Shown: positions 36,063 through 49,478 of the stretch, one piece after another | How the letters are laid out: each line of letters opens with the position of its first letter | Position numbering within the stretch: position 1 is the stretch's first letter | Source of the DNA: Sclerurus mexicanus | Lineage: Eukaryota; Chordata; Aves; Passeriformes; Furnariidae | NCBI GenBank assembly: GCA_013396755.1 | Contig: VWZF01006906.1 | Location: 191,709-255,708, forward strand | Length of the DNA: 64,000 nt | Direction: 5' to 3' | Position numbers and translations under genes: made by a program | Notes under the pieces: generated by a model | Seen by the model: the letters and a program-made list of their open reading frames with translations, nothing else | Told to the model about the DNA's origin: nothing | Database searches by the model: none

Positions 36063-36570
36063 CTGATTGCATTGGATCTAAATTGCTCTTGCATGTTTTT
36101 AGTGCAGTAGAAAGTGCTTTCCTGATGATGAAGATTAAGAAGCACTTTTATTCATGAATGGTTTAAGAAAAGTTTTTGTTTGGGTGTTTTATGTAAAGAC
36201 ATTTGATTTGGCACTTCTGGCAACTCCTGCTCCTAACAGAAAGGAGATGCAAGGCTCCTTCTGGATGGAAACAGCCCTGGGTTTTGATTCACTGAAGAAT
36301 GTGATTATTTAAAGAGATGCAGCATTCCAAGGATATTTCTAAAGACCACAACAAAGACTGTGTCCAGTGGTCTAAGTATCTTTTTCATTTGCTTTCAATA
36401 ATTGTGTCTTCAAGCTGAGTTTACTTTCCTGCTAGTTCTGATCAAAGCATTTTCATGATAAACCGATTTATTTTCGTTTCTGTCTGCCAATCCAAATAAC
36501 AAAAAGTATTGCTGATAGGTGTATGATTTTTTTAATATTACTTTTTTTTTTCTTTTTGCCTCTCCAACAG
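36063..36570 (+). other. CPQ: CPQ intron 1, 3' end with acceptor
   Basis: A short stretch between the LTR and CPQ exon 2. It ends in a strong polypyrimidine tract and acceptor (tttttgcctctccaacag), with the AG at 36569-36570. Confidence 0.8.
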
Positions 36571-37027
36571 GCCATCTGTGGAAAAGAAAAAGAGACAAAA
36601 ATGAAGTACTTATTTGTAATATTTCTCATGAATTTATTACCGCAATATCTTGGGAAATCTTTAAGAAGAGATGGGAGTTACGGAAAATCATTTGAAGACA
36701 TTAAAAATGAGATAACTGGTTATACTGATATTGTTAAGGCTATTATTGATCTTGCTGTTCATGGAAAGGCTCAGAACAGATCCTATGAAAGATTAGCAGT
36801 TTTTACTGATACCATAGGACCTAGACTCAGTGGTTCAAAAAACCTAGATGCAGCCATCGAATATATGTTCAGTGCCCTGCAGAAAGATGGGCTGGAAAAT
36901 GTGCATCTGGAGCCTGTGAAAATACCACACTGGGAAAGAGGAGAAGAGTTTGCAATGATGCTGGAACCAAGGAATCACAGCATTGCTATTTTGGGACTTG
37001 GGAACAGTGTTGCAACTCCTCCAGAAG
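36571..37027 (+). CDS. CPQ: Carboxypeptidase Q, first coding exon (exon 2), start at 36601
   Basis: Thirty bases of 5' UTR precede an ATG at 36601 in good context (A at -3), then 142 codons plus one base. CPQ is a secreted and lysosomal M28-family zinc dipeptidase. Residues 1-20 form a signal peptide (MKYLFVIFLMNLLPQYLG). Residues 21 to about 45 match the propeptide. The conserved body contains GKAQNRSYERLA, GPRLSGSKNL, DGLENVHLEPVKIPHWERGE and AILGLG, all as in mammalian CPQ. N-glycosylation sequons lie at NRS (59-61) and NHS (125-127). The exon ends CCA GAA G|gtaatg, a phase-1 boundary matching the next exon. An in-frame ATG at 36523 lies in the intron and is not the start. The zinc ligands are encoded downstream of the window. 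Confidence 0.96.
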
Positions 37028-40000
37028 GTAATGTTTTCTTTTGGAAGTACATATCACTTGCTTTTTAACACCAAACTGTATTTACCCCTAACAAGTCCTC
37101 TCAGTGGTCAAACTGGTTTTCTTCCTGCTGTAATAGTTATGCTAAAGAAGATGCTGTTTTTCTGAGACTCTTCTGTATGGCATGGTTGAGAATGAGCAGC
37201 TTGTATTAATGCAGTTTGGTTGAACTGGCTTTGCAAAATTTGAATTGATTCCTGAACACTCTCTCCAGTTTAACACTGCTGAACCTCTTTGCGAAGATTT
37301 TGGTCCTCCACTGTGGTTGGTAGAAGAGAAGTTCTTCATGGGCTGTTGAGATGACGTGATTTTTGCTTTTCTTTCCATGCCTTATCTTGCCAAGCTCAGC
37401 CCTTCACTCTGGTAAAAAACAAGAGATCAGGAAAAGGAGTATCTTATGCTGAGCTTGGGAAGTTCCAGGTCCTTGCTATGGATGGCAGTTGGTATCTGTG
37501 TGTTCTTTTCTGCCTTTCCCCTCCTCCTTCTCACCTTGAAAAAGTCCTTGTCACTTACCTGTTATTGAACTATGTGTTGCCTTTTAGCTCATCACGTGTG
37601 ATATGTTTCTTGAGGAACAAGAATGACCATTAACTGGGGTCAAGAAAATTCTGGTCTTTTGAGCCCCCAAATATTAGCTTGCCCACAAACAAAGTGATTA
37701 ATGAGTCTCTTTTTGTGCATATTGATGTGGGGCTTTCTCAGGATTTTTGTTTAAAGGCCAGATGATAACCTTCTTTTATGACTTGTCTCCATAAAAACCA
37801 CTCAGCTTATTCCTAGACCACTTCAAAAGCATTCATATTCCTTTATGAGAAAATAAATTTAGTTTAGGAAATAAAAGGTAACATGTTAATCACAATTTTT
37901 TTATGAATTGTAAATTTTTGTGATAGTGAGCTTTCTGTTTGAAATGAAACAATGTATAAAAGCTGGTTTTGTTTAGAAAAATTATATAGCTCTTCAAAAT
38001 GCAACAAAGTAAAACTGGGTAATTTAAGACATGCTTGGAATAAATCATACTTGGTTTGCAAAATTGCTACTGTAAATTTTGTCTGAGGTGTTTGTGTTAT
38101 ATTGAGGTAAAGACATGCCTAAAATGCAAAACAACTAAAACAAATAATAATATCTGTTTGTCCCATGATATACATAAGGTTTAGTGCTTTGACAGGATAA
38201 TATTTACAGCAAAGTTTAAGCCTACAACTTACTTTGTGTGTCCTTTCCAGTTCCATAAAAAGGAAGCTAAAATTAAAAAGACGTTTGTGGTGTTGAGCAA
38301 GTGTTACTGAACCTTCAAAGATAACATGCAATTTAATCTTGGCAAACATCTTCACATCCTGAGAAGACTGGTTTTTGCTTCTCTTTCTTAGCTGTGTAGT
38401 TATTTGCACTTGCCTGGTTTTACTCCTACATTTGCCTTTTTTCTTTTAGAGAAATACTGAATTTACATGTTAGAAGTGCTCACAGAGGCTAATCGTGTCA
38501 TTCTTTTTCATCTGTAAAGTTCTTATACTGGCAGCTGAATGGTCAGACTAATACTTGTGGCTGGTAATGCCTGGAAAGACAAGATTTTGCTATCCAGTGC
38601 TGGTTTATACTGAGTAATGTTCAAACCTCCCACATTATTCTTCCTCACATTTTTACTTTCCTCTGAGATCTGCCATGTTTCTGAAGAGATGTATGTGTTG
38701 ATGCTAGAAGACTTCATGGCAATGAGACCTCTCACAAAAGACCAGGCAGTTTCTCACACTTGGTCGAATAATTTTGATTAAATTACTTTCTGACTTCTGA
38801 CTGTCCTACTGTTTGTGGCTGTTCTGATTTCTGCTGGTCTCATCTTGTTCTGTGCAATCTGTGACAGGTTTTCGTGCTTGAGAAGGTTATGTGGGGTAGC
38901 TGGTCCCTGGTGAGCTCTTGGCTGTCGTTCTTCCGATCTCTGGACTGTCCACCTGGATGATGGAAATGTCTGGTGAGAACCTATTATCACCAGCCTCTCC
39001 AGGCAAGAGCACTGGAAGGTGTGCTGTTCGGAAAAGCACCTGTGCTCACTCATCCCAAGCATGGAATGAAAAATGTGTAGTTAGACTATTAAAATCACAG
39101 CTTTATCCCTTCTGAGGAATTTGTTCGCAGAAGTGCCTCCTCTGCTCCAACCGGTGATTATCACTGTGCCTTAGCCCTGAAAAAAATAAGGTTAGAAGGC
39201 TGCTCCCAATGCCCTCATAAATATTTGAACAATTTCCCTCAGTGAGGGTCTATCAACAATTCTGATGTATCGTGTTTTAGCCAAGAAGCTGCGGGAGTGT
39301 CAGTCTTCCTGTAATCAAAATAATGCAACTCAGCTGCTGTTGTTGCATTGCATCGGACTTGGGAGAGCTACTGCTGCTGTGCTGAGCCTTGGCAGAGCGA
39401 TGTTTTAAAGGCCACTGAATGTCCTTCAGGTGTTGGCTTTATGATGGTTCCTGGATTCCTTCACAGCTGCCTCTAAAGTGGACTGTGTGGATGATCCCTG
39501 AAGTTGTTTAGTATTAGCCTGATATTTATTGCATGTTTTAAATCAGTGTTCCTATTAGGTTATGTTTCAGACACCTCAGTTTACAAACCACTGTCTCTGT
39601 GTAGTCGAAACAGATCCCTTCTTTGATATTACCGATGCTTACTTAGAGCTAGAGGGAGAGTACTGGCTGGACTTTCTGTATTTTAAGGTTGAGGGATGGG
39701 GTTAAGATGAGAGGGGGTGGCTTCCCCATCCCAGCAAGAGTACAAGAGTCAATTTCTTGTTTTCTCATCTTATCAGTTATGTCCTGTATTCCTGCCATCC
39801 CATGATTTACCCCCAGGCTTGTGAGCTGATAAGCTGAGAAAATAGAAGTATTGGCAGAAACTTAAAACTTGGTGCTGGATTTGGTGGCCTTTGGTGCCCT
39901 CAGCTCCTTCTGGAGTTCAGCACCTTGAGATAGTGCTCTGAAGGGCTCACCATTATCATGGCCATCGCCTAACAGCAATTACAAACCTGGCTTTGAATGT

Positions 40001-40866
40001 TGGAAATTCAGGGTTTATTTTTCCTTCTGTCCATGGAAATTCAAACTAGTGTTTCCTAAGAGTGACCCAATGGCCAGAGCACACGCTGGGGTTGCTTACT
40101 TTCCATTTCAGCATACACCATGCGAGTGTGGAAAAAAATCTGCAATCCTTCGGGGCAGGAACAGGGAAGCCCTAAATAGTAGCAGTATTTTAGCCATGAA
40201 GTCCAAGCCAACACTGACTGCAGGATACAAGGAGTGTCTCTTCCTGCAGGTCTTCTATCTAACCCATTCCTATGGGGTTGAAAGACTGTTGGGATATGGG
40301 CAGAGCTTTCTTCGTTTATTTGATTTTATGAGATTTGCCCGCTTTGGCTCAGATACGGAACAGTTGGATGAGGTGCAGAAGGCTTTTCAGTACCTTGTGA
40401 TCTTGTGGATAAAGTTCTACTTTCTTCTTCATGACTGGGCAACATGCCAGGATGTTAAGATTCCAGATTCTCTCTGATTTACAGCAAAAAAAGGACAGGG
40501 CAAAAGGTTAGATTTTCTGCTGAAGAGGAAAAAACCCCAACCTTCTCACTCTCAGTGTATTTCAAGATACGACGGTGTTGGGTCTAAGAGAAAGTTTTTA
40601 CTTCCTTTGATCTCCTTACAATGAGGGAGTAACTCTATTGCCTGTCTTAGTGACAGGGAGAGAGAAAACATGAAACACAGAGTGACCTGGATTTCCAGAA
40701 GTCAGCAGGGACTAAAAATGGTCACCACCTCAAAGAAATGGATTCCTAGCTAACAAACAGGATTGAATGTTAGAAAGTGCTGGGAGCTGGCAAACTGGAG
40801 ATTTACCGTATTTAGTCAATGTCCTTGTCTCATTTTCAGTGTTTCAACATTGGCAAAACAGAAAGA

Positions 40867-40889
40867 GATATATATATAGAGAGAGAGAC
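40867..40889. repeat. (AT)n(AG)n microsatellite
   Basis: A short compound dinucleotide run, atatatatat followed by agagagagag, within CPQ intron 2. Confidence 0.85.
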
Positions 40890-41520
40890 TGTGTTGATTT
40901 CTGGTAGTACTGATTATATCCCCCAAATTCTGAGGGAAGTAGGGATAATGGTTGCTTTGAGAATACCATAATTGAAGGAAAGTAGTAGTTTAGCAGATGT
41001 TTGACCATAAAGTATCAAAGAATTCATATTTTTTGCATGTGTTTTAAAATGCACTTTTTTTTTTACCATGATGGGTGATCCTGCCCTTTAATTTTAAAGA
41101 AATACTGACAAGCAGAAGCAACATCAGAATGCAGCCTACCCTGAAATGTCGTCTTGAAAAAGGAGCAGTCTCTGGTTTTCATGTAGTTTGCTGCAGTGAA
41201 ACTGAAATAATATAAATCTGAAGATGATGTGTTGACAGACTTTTTGCTGTTTTTGTGTTCAAGTTGGGGTTTTTTTCGTTTAACTGTCAACATTTGGTCC
41301 TGTTGTGCTCTTATAGAGGGTGATAGGAATTTTTCACTTAGATAATACGAGAATAGTTCTAGCCTCTTATGTATAAAATGGGGATAATACATGTCTTGAA
41401 GTTGTTGAAGGTATGTGCTGTTGCTGTAGGCTCGCCATTATATTAAGCCAGAGGTGCTGCTGAAAGAAGCGGTCTGGCCTCAGTCTTGGCTGATCCATTT
41501 TCCCTCCAGTGTTGATCCTC

Positions 41521-41536
41521 TTTTTTTTTTTTTTTT
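41521..41536. repeat. Poly-T tract
   Basis: Sixteen consecutive T residues in CPQ intron 2. It may be a reverse-complement poly(A) remnant or simple slippage; no retrocopy was recognised beside it. Confidence 0.8.
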
Positions 41537-44500
41537 CTCAGTGGTAAAGTGGATTAGGAAATTTAGCTAGATAAACAAAAGGCCAACAAAAGAAGTTAAT
41601 GTGTATCAGAGGATTTGCCCTTGAGTTGCCAGCATCTTGGATGACCATTGACCTAGTGGAAGAAAAGGCCATTCCTTCTGGAGGAACGTGGGTATCTCTT
41701 TGATGAGGGGCTCAGTGCTGAGAACAGAGGTTGGAGAGAGTCGTAGGCATGAGAGCACAATGCATGGCAAAGTCCTCCTTCTGTCTTCACTGGATTCCTT
41801 GTGTTTTGTATGCGAGGAGTTACTGATTCACATCTTGAGCCTTGGTGCTGGGTGCCTGGATTGTTTACTATTACTCAGAGCAATGCTGCTCGTGGTATGG
41901 TAATTATGCTGCTGTTTTTCTTGGAATGTGAAAGATGACATCCATGAGGGGCCTCAGACACTGTGGTTTTCAATAGCCCACCATTTGGGCCAAAAGTTAG
42001 TGCAGTGGCATTTCTGAGATTTAGAGAGTAGGAGTAGCTGTGTGGTTTTGAGGTGGACATGCTGTCTGGGAAGAACATGGGTTCCAGTTGCTACTCTAAG
42101 AAAGTGAACTGTGGATTGCCAATGGCAAAAGATTGAATTTTCAGGTCTTATTGCTTTTTCGTGTCCCTGGGTTGAGGGTTGTTACCTAAAGGATGGTAAG
42201 CCCAGGCTAAAGCTAATGACAGCAGGTTTGGAGTATGATTTTCTGCATGTGTGGGGTATGCATGCCTTGTTGGATGGCACTGCCACTTTCATCCCAAAGG
42301 ATAGCCAGCAGTGACTGGCACTTTGACTCACTAGGGAGAAATAGTTGTCCTCAGTACTTCCTGCCTTGAGCACCTGTGTTCTCAGAAACTGGCTTTTCTT
42401 GATCTTGTTCTTGGATTCCTGATTCTCCATAGATGTTGCATAGCAAGCCTCTGCCCTGTGCGGGGCTGCTCCTGGGAGAACCTAACCTGTTGCCCAGCTC
42501 GTTGTGCTGGGTGTTGGGTCCAACCCCTTTTCTGCTAGGATTTGCTGTTGCACAGTAAGCTGCTTGTTAGTGAAAACAAACTCTTCTAATGAGATGCAGT
42601 ACTTGCTGGAAATTGTCAGTCATATTTGTCAAAAATGTAATTATTTATAAGGTTTCTTTTTCCTTGTGTTCTTCTTAACGGACGATGCAATATGTTGAGT
42701 CTGTGCTTTGCATCAGGGCTGAATAGCCTCATATCCTTTTGGATAACTCTCCTATGTAATTTTAGTTTCATGAAGTAATTCTCTTTGCTATTCCACACAG
42801 TAGATGAGGTCACATTTTCCAGAAGTATGTTCAGGTTTTACTAAATCTTTCTTCCTGAAAAAAGCCCTCTTCTTCCTTTCACAGTTCACCTAAAATATTT
42901 AATATTTTCTTCATATTATAATTCTTATATCAATACACATTGATATGTGCTGACAGAGCAAATGTGTTTTTAGGTGTTAGAGTATTTCACATTTTCAGTA
43001 CATGCTATAATTTTTGAGTGAGAAAGAAGTGATGATACTAATCTTTCATTTGCTTCAGCCTGACATGAAACCTTAATTGGATGAGTTCATTACAGATGGA
43101 ATTTGGGTTTGTTTTTCTGAAAATCTAGTTGAATTATGTGGGGCATTAGGGGAAAGCTGAACTAATTCCTGAAGAAAGCTGGAAAGCAACTTGTTTTTAA
43201 AAGAGGTATGATAGAAGTTGAGGGGAAAAATGTTTTCTGAGCTGATTTTAGAGAATGCTGAACTTAAAAGAGTCTATAATGCCAGATCCCTAATGTTATT
43301 TACCTTTGAAGAATATATTTGCCTTTTCTGTCTGCTTCCCAAGACCTTCTTTCCTTTGACCTGTTCCAACAACTACCTTTCTATCTCCAGACAAGTATAA
43401 CTAACTTTGTATGCACAGCTCTACCCTGTGACCCATTAAAAAAAAAATCTAGGTTCTCTATACTGCTGTGAAAGAAGCTGCCTTGCAAATGAATACAAGG
43501 CAGTGCTTGTGGGCCATATATGACAGAAGCAGAGGTACTTTTGTCCTGGGGAGATGGTCAAAGTCTAAAGGACCACGGGATTAGCCAGACTAAAAGCTTG
43601 GAGCTACTGTCTGCATCTGCTTGGGGTCAGCATGGAACACAGAATACCTTGATGCAGCAGCTACTGCGCTAAAGTAGCTTTGTGGGGAGAGCTGAGGTGG
43701 AAATGGAGAAATCTGGGAAGTGGCAGCCATCCAGGAGAAGAGATATGAGGGTGTCTGATGTTGCTGGTCTGTGAGGCAGGGCTGCCGTCATCACTTAGGC
43801 TTCATCCACTGTTTGTGGGGTGTTGTTGCTCCTACTCTTTCCTACCCATTCTGATGTCCTGATGCCTGGTTCTGATGAATGAAGAGGCAGCATTCTGTCT
43901 CCCTTTTGCTCTCATGACTGCAGAGGCCAGAACATGTTTCAGATACTTTTTCTCTGGTTTCAAAATTTCCACCAGTATCAAAACAATTAGATGTGTTGTT
44001 GACTTTTTGTGTTGATATTTCAGGCAGTGTTTTATACTTACGATGAAAAATTTTAAATATATAGTACACAAGTAAGTTTAGTGGAGAGTTGGTTGATACA
44101 GTTTCCAGCTTTGTTTTGTCTAGGCTTAAAATTACTGTATTTTAATTGTTTTAAGCAAAAATTGCTTTTTTCATCAGTTTATTTATTTGACAGTGGCAGC
44201 TTTAGTGCATATGGATCAGTAGCATCTCTGTTCCATAGTATGATTTGTAAGAGAAATCATAATTCTTACATTAACAGTGACGTTTGAGAGGTATGGAGGG
44301 ATGAGTTGTTTGCTTGCTGCTATTGAAAAGAGTTTATTGTCAAATTAATTATGGCTGCGTTTGGCTTTGTAACTAAATCTCCAAGGGACTGATGCTATTA
44401 ACTAGATGACAAAAGTGAGATTGGGGTTAAAAAAAAAGAGAGTAAGACCATAATTATATAATGAGGAAATTGGTATCCAGTAAGATTAAACAGTATGCAA

Positions 44501-45048
44501 ATGATACTTCCTTCTGGCTTTACTAAATTCTTTTAATACAGCAGTAGATTGTAACTAACTCAATTGAATTTTTGTGTGTTTATAAATAGTGTTTCTAGGA
44601 TAGTAATAAATAAAACCCAATAGAGACTGGGTTTGCAAATCTCAGGAATTCCTGATACACGATATAGTCAAATCTTGCAACTTCTTGCCCTGATATGGCC
44701 AGGAATATCAGCAATATTCTGTAGGAAGTTTCCTTGAACTTTTAATAGGTTCATCAGTTTTTAAAATCTGATAACGGGATGGATTTTCCTTTCTTTCCTT
44801 ACTCTTTGCTGAAACTTGTTACTATCACAGACTGATACATAGCTCTAGATACTAAAACAAATATTCACTGCATTTAGTCTTGGGGAGAATAAGGTATCTT
44901 GTGAGGAATCCCCTTTGAACTAATCTGCTCCTTGTGGCATTGGTGGCAGGTAAGCAGGTGCTAGGAGATGACTCTTCAGAATTGTTCGTGCCAAGAATCA
45001 GACTTCCTATATATAGCAATGTTACAGACAGCTGATTTACAGGTGCTT

Positions 45049-45067
45049 TATATATATGTGTGTGTGT
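45049..45067. repeat. (TA)n(TG)n microsatellite
   Basis: A short compound run of TA then TG steps in CPQ intron 2; a candidate polymorphic marker. Confidence 0.8.
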
Positions 45068-47104
45068 ATCTTGCTTAAGTAAGCAGGCAATCTATGTCCC
45101 TCCTTACGTGGAATTCTGAAGAATTCTGTTCAATAGCACACAGCCAAGCTCTGATTCAGTTCTGGATTGAACTCTGGATAGGAGTAAGAAAGAGAACAGC
45201 TTTCAACATGGGAAGCAGAGCCATGAGGCACTGGATTGGTAGAAGATGCTAGGGTAGAGTTTCATTAATTTGCTTAAAGGCTCAGTAAGGTGAGACCTTT
45301 CCCATTTCTTAAGGGAGTAACTCATTCTCCTTAAACTGATAATCTGTCAGAGTTGTTGTTTCATTTCTCCTTTTGCACAGGGGGTCTTAGGGTGATTTGT
45401 CTGTGTGTCCGCATATTTGTTTAAGGTAAACATTGCTTTTGTCACTTCGATAGTAGAGTCCGAAATGGTGTAAAATGGGACTAAAATGCAGACAAGTCAC
45501 TGAATTAATCTGAAGTTACACAGGAGTGAAGTTTTACTTTGTTATGGAAAGCACTGTACTTGATGATTTTGTATACCATGCTCCCATGAAGTTAAACCTG
45601 CAGAGAGAGCCTTTGTTTAGTTTTGTCAAAAGATGGCTTTATTTAGCTTTTTTGGGATCATTCAATAGCAGGGATAGTGAGCTGGAGTTTGCAGCTCTGT
45701 GTTCTTTCCCTTAGCTTTAATTCCCACAAAGCTCACTGTACAAACTCTTGATGCCTGTCATCTGGGAAGGGCCATAAATGTACTTCTCCATGATATTTCC
45801 TAGGAATTATAGTTACTAGCTGTCTGTAGCTTTCTTTAAACACCTTTCAGAGTTGGTTTTTCTTAATAAAAGTAATGCCCAGAAGAGTTACATTCCTCAC
45901 TTCCGTGGATGAATAGCCAATGATACAACATGCATCCTTCCAGTACCTGCTGCACGGTCCACTGAGACCATGACTTCTCTTGTGGAAGATGAAATTTTGC
46001 AGATTCTTGGCTTTATTTCCATTGGCATGGTTTCATACCCCAAATGCCTGTTGCTGGGATGTTCCTTTGCTAGGCACTTGAACCTGCCATTCCTTACAAG
46101 CAGCTAGGGTCTGTTAGTACGCTCACCTGCGTGCCAACAGCAGCTTTGAAGGTGATTCTCTTATTTGCCTCTCTTAAACATTGCCAGGTAAAGGTAAGAA
46201 TCTGCATAGTTCAAATTTGTACACATCTCACACTAGGTTATTTCTGTAGCTAAAAATCACAGACTTTTGCTGTAGCAGTAGATGTCTATTACCCTCTTAG
46301 TGGTGAACTCTTAGGAGACCAAACTTTTATGTGGAATGGTTCCTTTAATGTTTTGAAGTGTAGTTTCGTCTTAAAGAATCCATGACCCTGGACACACTGA
46401 TGCTGAGAGAGATTACTTTCCCATTTGCTAACAGTTGTTGTGTATTATAGCCTCAAATACAAGCCTTTGAAATCCTTTAAATAATTCTTATACAACATAC
46501 ACTAAAAAAAAATAAAAGAGGACTCTTTCAAGGAGAATAATTTTATTCTTAAAAACACAGTAGTTTCTCTTCTTTGACAAATCTTTGCTAGGCATTTGTT
46601 ATTAGTTTTAGTTTTCACTGATGTATTTTGTGACTTTTGGGTGAAATGTACAACGTTGAAAGTTCAGGCATCCACTGCTTCTATATTTAGAAGCAAAGCA
46701 CCAGCCCATGTTGTTAAGCAGTCTCTACTTATCTCTGTAACTAATCAACAAAATTGGATTTTAAGCACAGTGGTCATTTTAATGAATTACTGTCCAAATC
46801 CTGTGAAATACAGTTCTTCAATTAATGTTCTAAAAAGTTAGAAGGATTCTCTGGCTTTGAGGAAAACTACTTAACTACAGCATTCTTTGTTTTTTCAAAC
46901 AAGATAATAGAGCAATTTAACACTGTTCCTGCTATTAGAAATTAAGAGCTGGGTGAGGTCTAACTAACCATGTGTGAATAGTTCTGCAAAAATACCTGCC
47001 TTTGTTATCTGAATCATAACTGGGAAATGGGGGTTCCTGGAAAAACTCCCAGAAGGAGATCCAGTAGAACTGTGGTATTATACGTAATTAAATATGAAGA
47101 AATA

Positions 47105-47160
47105 GCAACAACAACAACAACAATAATAATAATAATAATAGTAATAATAATAATAATAAT
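47105..47160. repeat. (CAA)n(TAA)n compound microsatellite
   Basis: About five CAA units run into about twelve TAA/AAT units with one TAG interruption. The tract is 56 bp long and ends about 530 bp upstream of CPQ exon 3. Its length makes polymorphism likely. Confidence 0.95.
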
Positions 47161-47688
47161 GCATATTGCAAAAGTTGATGAAGCTGTGGAGCTTTAATTT
47201 TATTTATGGATTAAATATAAGTGTTTCAGTCTAAAAATATGTGCTTCCATTTGTCTTATGTTAAGCTAAGTTGTTTAGCAACATATCAAAACATTTCCAT
47301 GAAAAGATTACTATCTTTTTTTTTTAATATAAATTAATCCCATAGGCAGCTTTTGCAAATGTTTTTGTACTATGAATGATTACAGTGAGGCATTAAAGCA
47401 CACGCAGAGATCAAAATCCCCCCCATGTATCCTTCTTACCCTTCAAGTTATGTTTTAATACCTGCCTGATAGCATGGTTTACAGAACTGTGTATACTTGA
47501 TCGGGGTGCTATTACATCTATTTAGTACCAATCCCTGATGAAGTATTTCACATAGTCTTCCTTTTCCAGTAAAAAATTAAATCTGATTTCCTGAGTTCTG
47601 CACAGTCCGTGCTTTTCTGTCTATTAAAAGTGCCCATAAGAGAGCTATAGGAAAGCCCTGTTGAAACCACTGTAATACTTTCTTTCAG

Positions 47689-47896
47689 GAATTACAGCCG
47701 AAGTCGTAGTGGTAGCTTCTTTTGATGAATTGCACAAAAGAGCTGAGGAGGCCAAGGGGAAGATTGTTGTCTACAATGAACCTTTCATCAGTTATGGTGA
47801 AACTGTGCAATACAGAGTACAGGGAGCAGTGGAAGCTGCTAAAGTTGGAGCAGTGGCATCCTTCATTAGATCTATTGCTTCGTTTTCTATTCACAG
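47689..47896 (+). CDS. CPQ: Carboxypeptidase Q, second coding exon (exon 3)
   Basis: A 208-nt exon encoding residues 143-211 plus two bases of residue 212. The product reads GITAEVVVVASFDELHKRAE, then GKIVVYNEPF, then TVQYRVQGAVEAAKVGA and SFIRSIASFSIH. It matches the mammalian CPQ segment starting GITAEVLVVTSFDELQRRA. This is the inserted protease-associated-like region of the M28 family that precedes the zinc-binding catalytic core. The acceptor is tttctttcag and the donor is CACAG|gtaagc. Both phases agree with exon 2 upstream and with the Ser-Pro-His continuation known in other species. The exon is intact, with no frameshift or stop. Confidence 0.96.
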
Positions 47897-49473
47897 GTAA
47901 GCATTTTTCTCTTTTCTCCCAGTAACTCGCATTTCAGCCCTTTAGTTCACATGTTGTTTCTGGGCAGGCATTTTGTTCTCTATGACTTAAACATTGCCAG
48001 TTACGAGTGGGTGTTTGGTTTTGAAACTATTGGCTGCACAATAGTTCTTTTCCCCGGTGCTTTGTCATTCTTTCAGAATGTTTTCATTTTTTTGTTGCTG
48101 TTCCAAATTTTGTATAATATTTGTTTTAAAGAACTTCCGGCATTCTCAAGGCTGCCCTAAATATTCTGAGATCAACCAAAACCAAATGTCTTTGCTGACA
48201 TGTATCAGACTGTTAGTGATGATATGAACTGGTTATTCTGTGTGTTTGACTAGAATGTAAGTGTACAGTTTTCAATGTATTGGTCATTTTCCTAGAGTGA
48301 GGCTGTCTTGTATTAGATAAAGAAGTAGTCTGCTTTGAACATAATTATTTAGAACACTTTAGCAGTAAGGTTTGTAATTCTCACACTGCTTTTTAAGTAA
48401 GGTATGTGGAAATGATGATTTTTTTTTTAAAATGTAAATATTTTTAGCTGTCTTAGTACATTACTTGTTGCATATAGCATTATGTTACTGAAATGATTTA
48501 TTTTTAGTTTTCTGGTTGGTAACAAAGCTCCTTATTTTATCTAGTATTTTTTTCCAGCTCTGAAAGCCTACATTTAAAATGCATGTCTGTTGTGAAAAAG
48601 ACTAGTTGAGGCATAGAGAGGAAATGGAAAAGAGTCCATCCATAATGGCTGACAGATGCACACCCTCCTTTAACATAGTATTTTTTAAATCTTACACAGG
48701 TATTGGGCAGCTTAATGTCTGCAGTGATCTTTGTGTAGTAGCCTGCTGGCTGGTTGTGAGAGTTCTGGTCAGGCAGGCCCAGACAGCAGAGCTGGACTGA
48801 GGACTGCAAACCCAACAGTCCCATCCTCCTGTCCACCTTCTTGTACCTGAGCAGGATTGTCAGGGGCTTTAAGTGATGCCAGACGTGAAGCTTGACTGCT
48901 TAAACTGTAGAACTGTGTTAATAAAGCCACTTACGTAACACAGCACAGGAGACATGCAGTTTGTACAAGAGGTGCTGTATATTTGTAACATCATTCTTTC
49001 TTTGGCAAGTACATGTTTAGAGTGATACAGATCATTTATTCCTCCCCCTAGTTGCCCAGTAACTCTTTACCCACAGAGGAATCATTGGCACTAGCTAAAC
49101 TGACCCCAAATGTGTGCCACATCACAACCTAAAATTGTGTTATTTTTAGATAACACCATGGCTTTGTTATGATCTCTGCTCCTAGGTTTTCTTTCTGCAG
49201 AAGTCTGGGCGTGTAGGTGGAAAGGGTGATTTGGCTTTGGGTCTTTGTTGAGGCTGGAACTGGGAAGTGGCTGAGACAGGCACTTGAAGGCATGCTTGAT
49301 TCCACTATTTGACAAAGAACATGAGTGATCACCTCTCAGCAATATGAGAAGATTGCAAACTTCATCATTTGAATGGTCCATAGAATCAATAATCAGTAAT
49401 GCCAACTAACTGTATTGGAACACACGCAGAGAATAGCTCTGCTGCTACTGTAGCTTCTTGGTAGCATTTTTAT

Positions 49474-49478
49474 ATGCT
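49474..49478. repeat. Target-site duplication, left copy (ATGCT)
   Basis: Five bases identical to 50051-50055 on the other side of the sense LTR, marking the insertion site. Confidence 0.8.

Larger units (their letters stand above)
37028..47688 (+). other. CPQ: CPQ intron 2 (10.7 kb)
   Basis: Intron between the two recognised CPQ exons, from donor gtaatg to acceptor tactttctttcag. It contains microsatellites (listed separately) and an uninterrupted 142-codon frame at 40049-40477 with no recognised homology. No other gene or clear transposon was identified. Confidence 0.85.

Noticed and set aside
36523..36600. Upstream in-frame ATG extending the CPQ open frame by 26 codons
   Set aside because: It lies in the intron's polypyrimidine tract upstream of a clear acceptor at 36569-36570. 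The ATG at 36601 has good context and gives a normal signal peptide.
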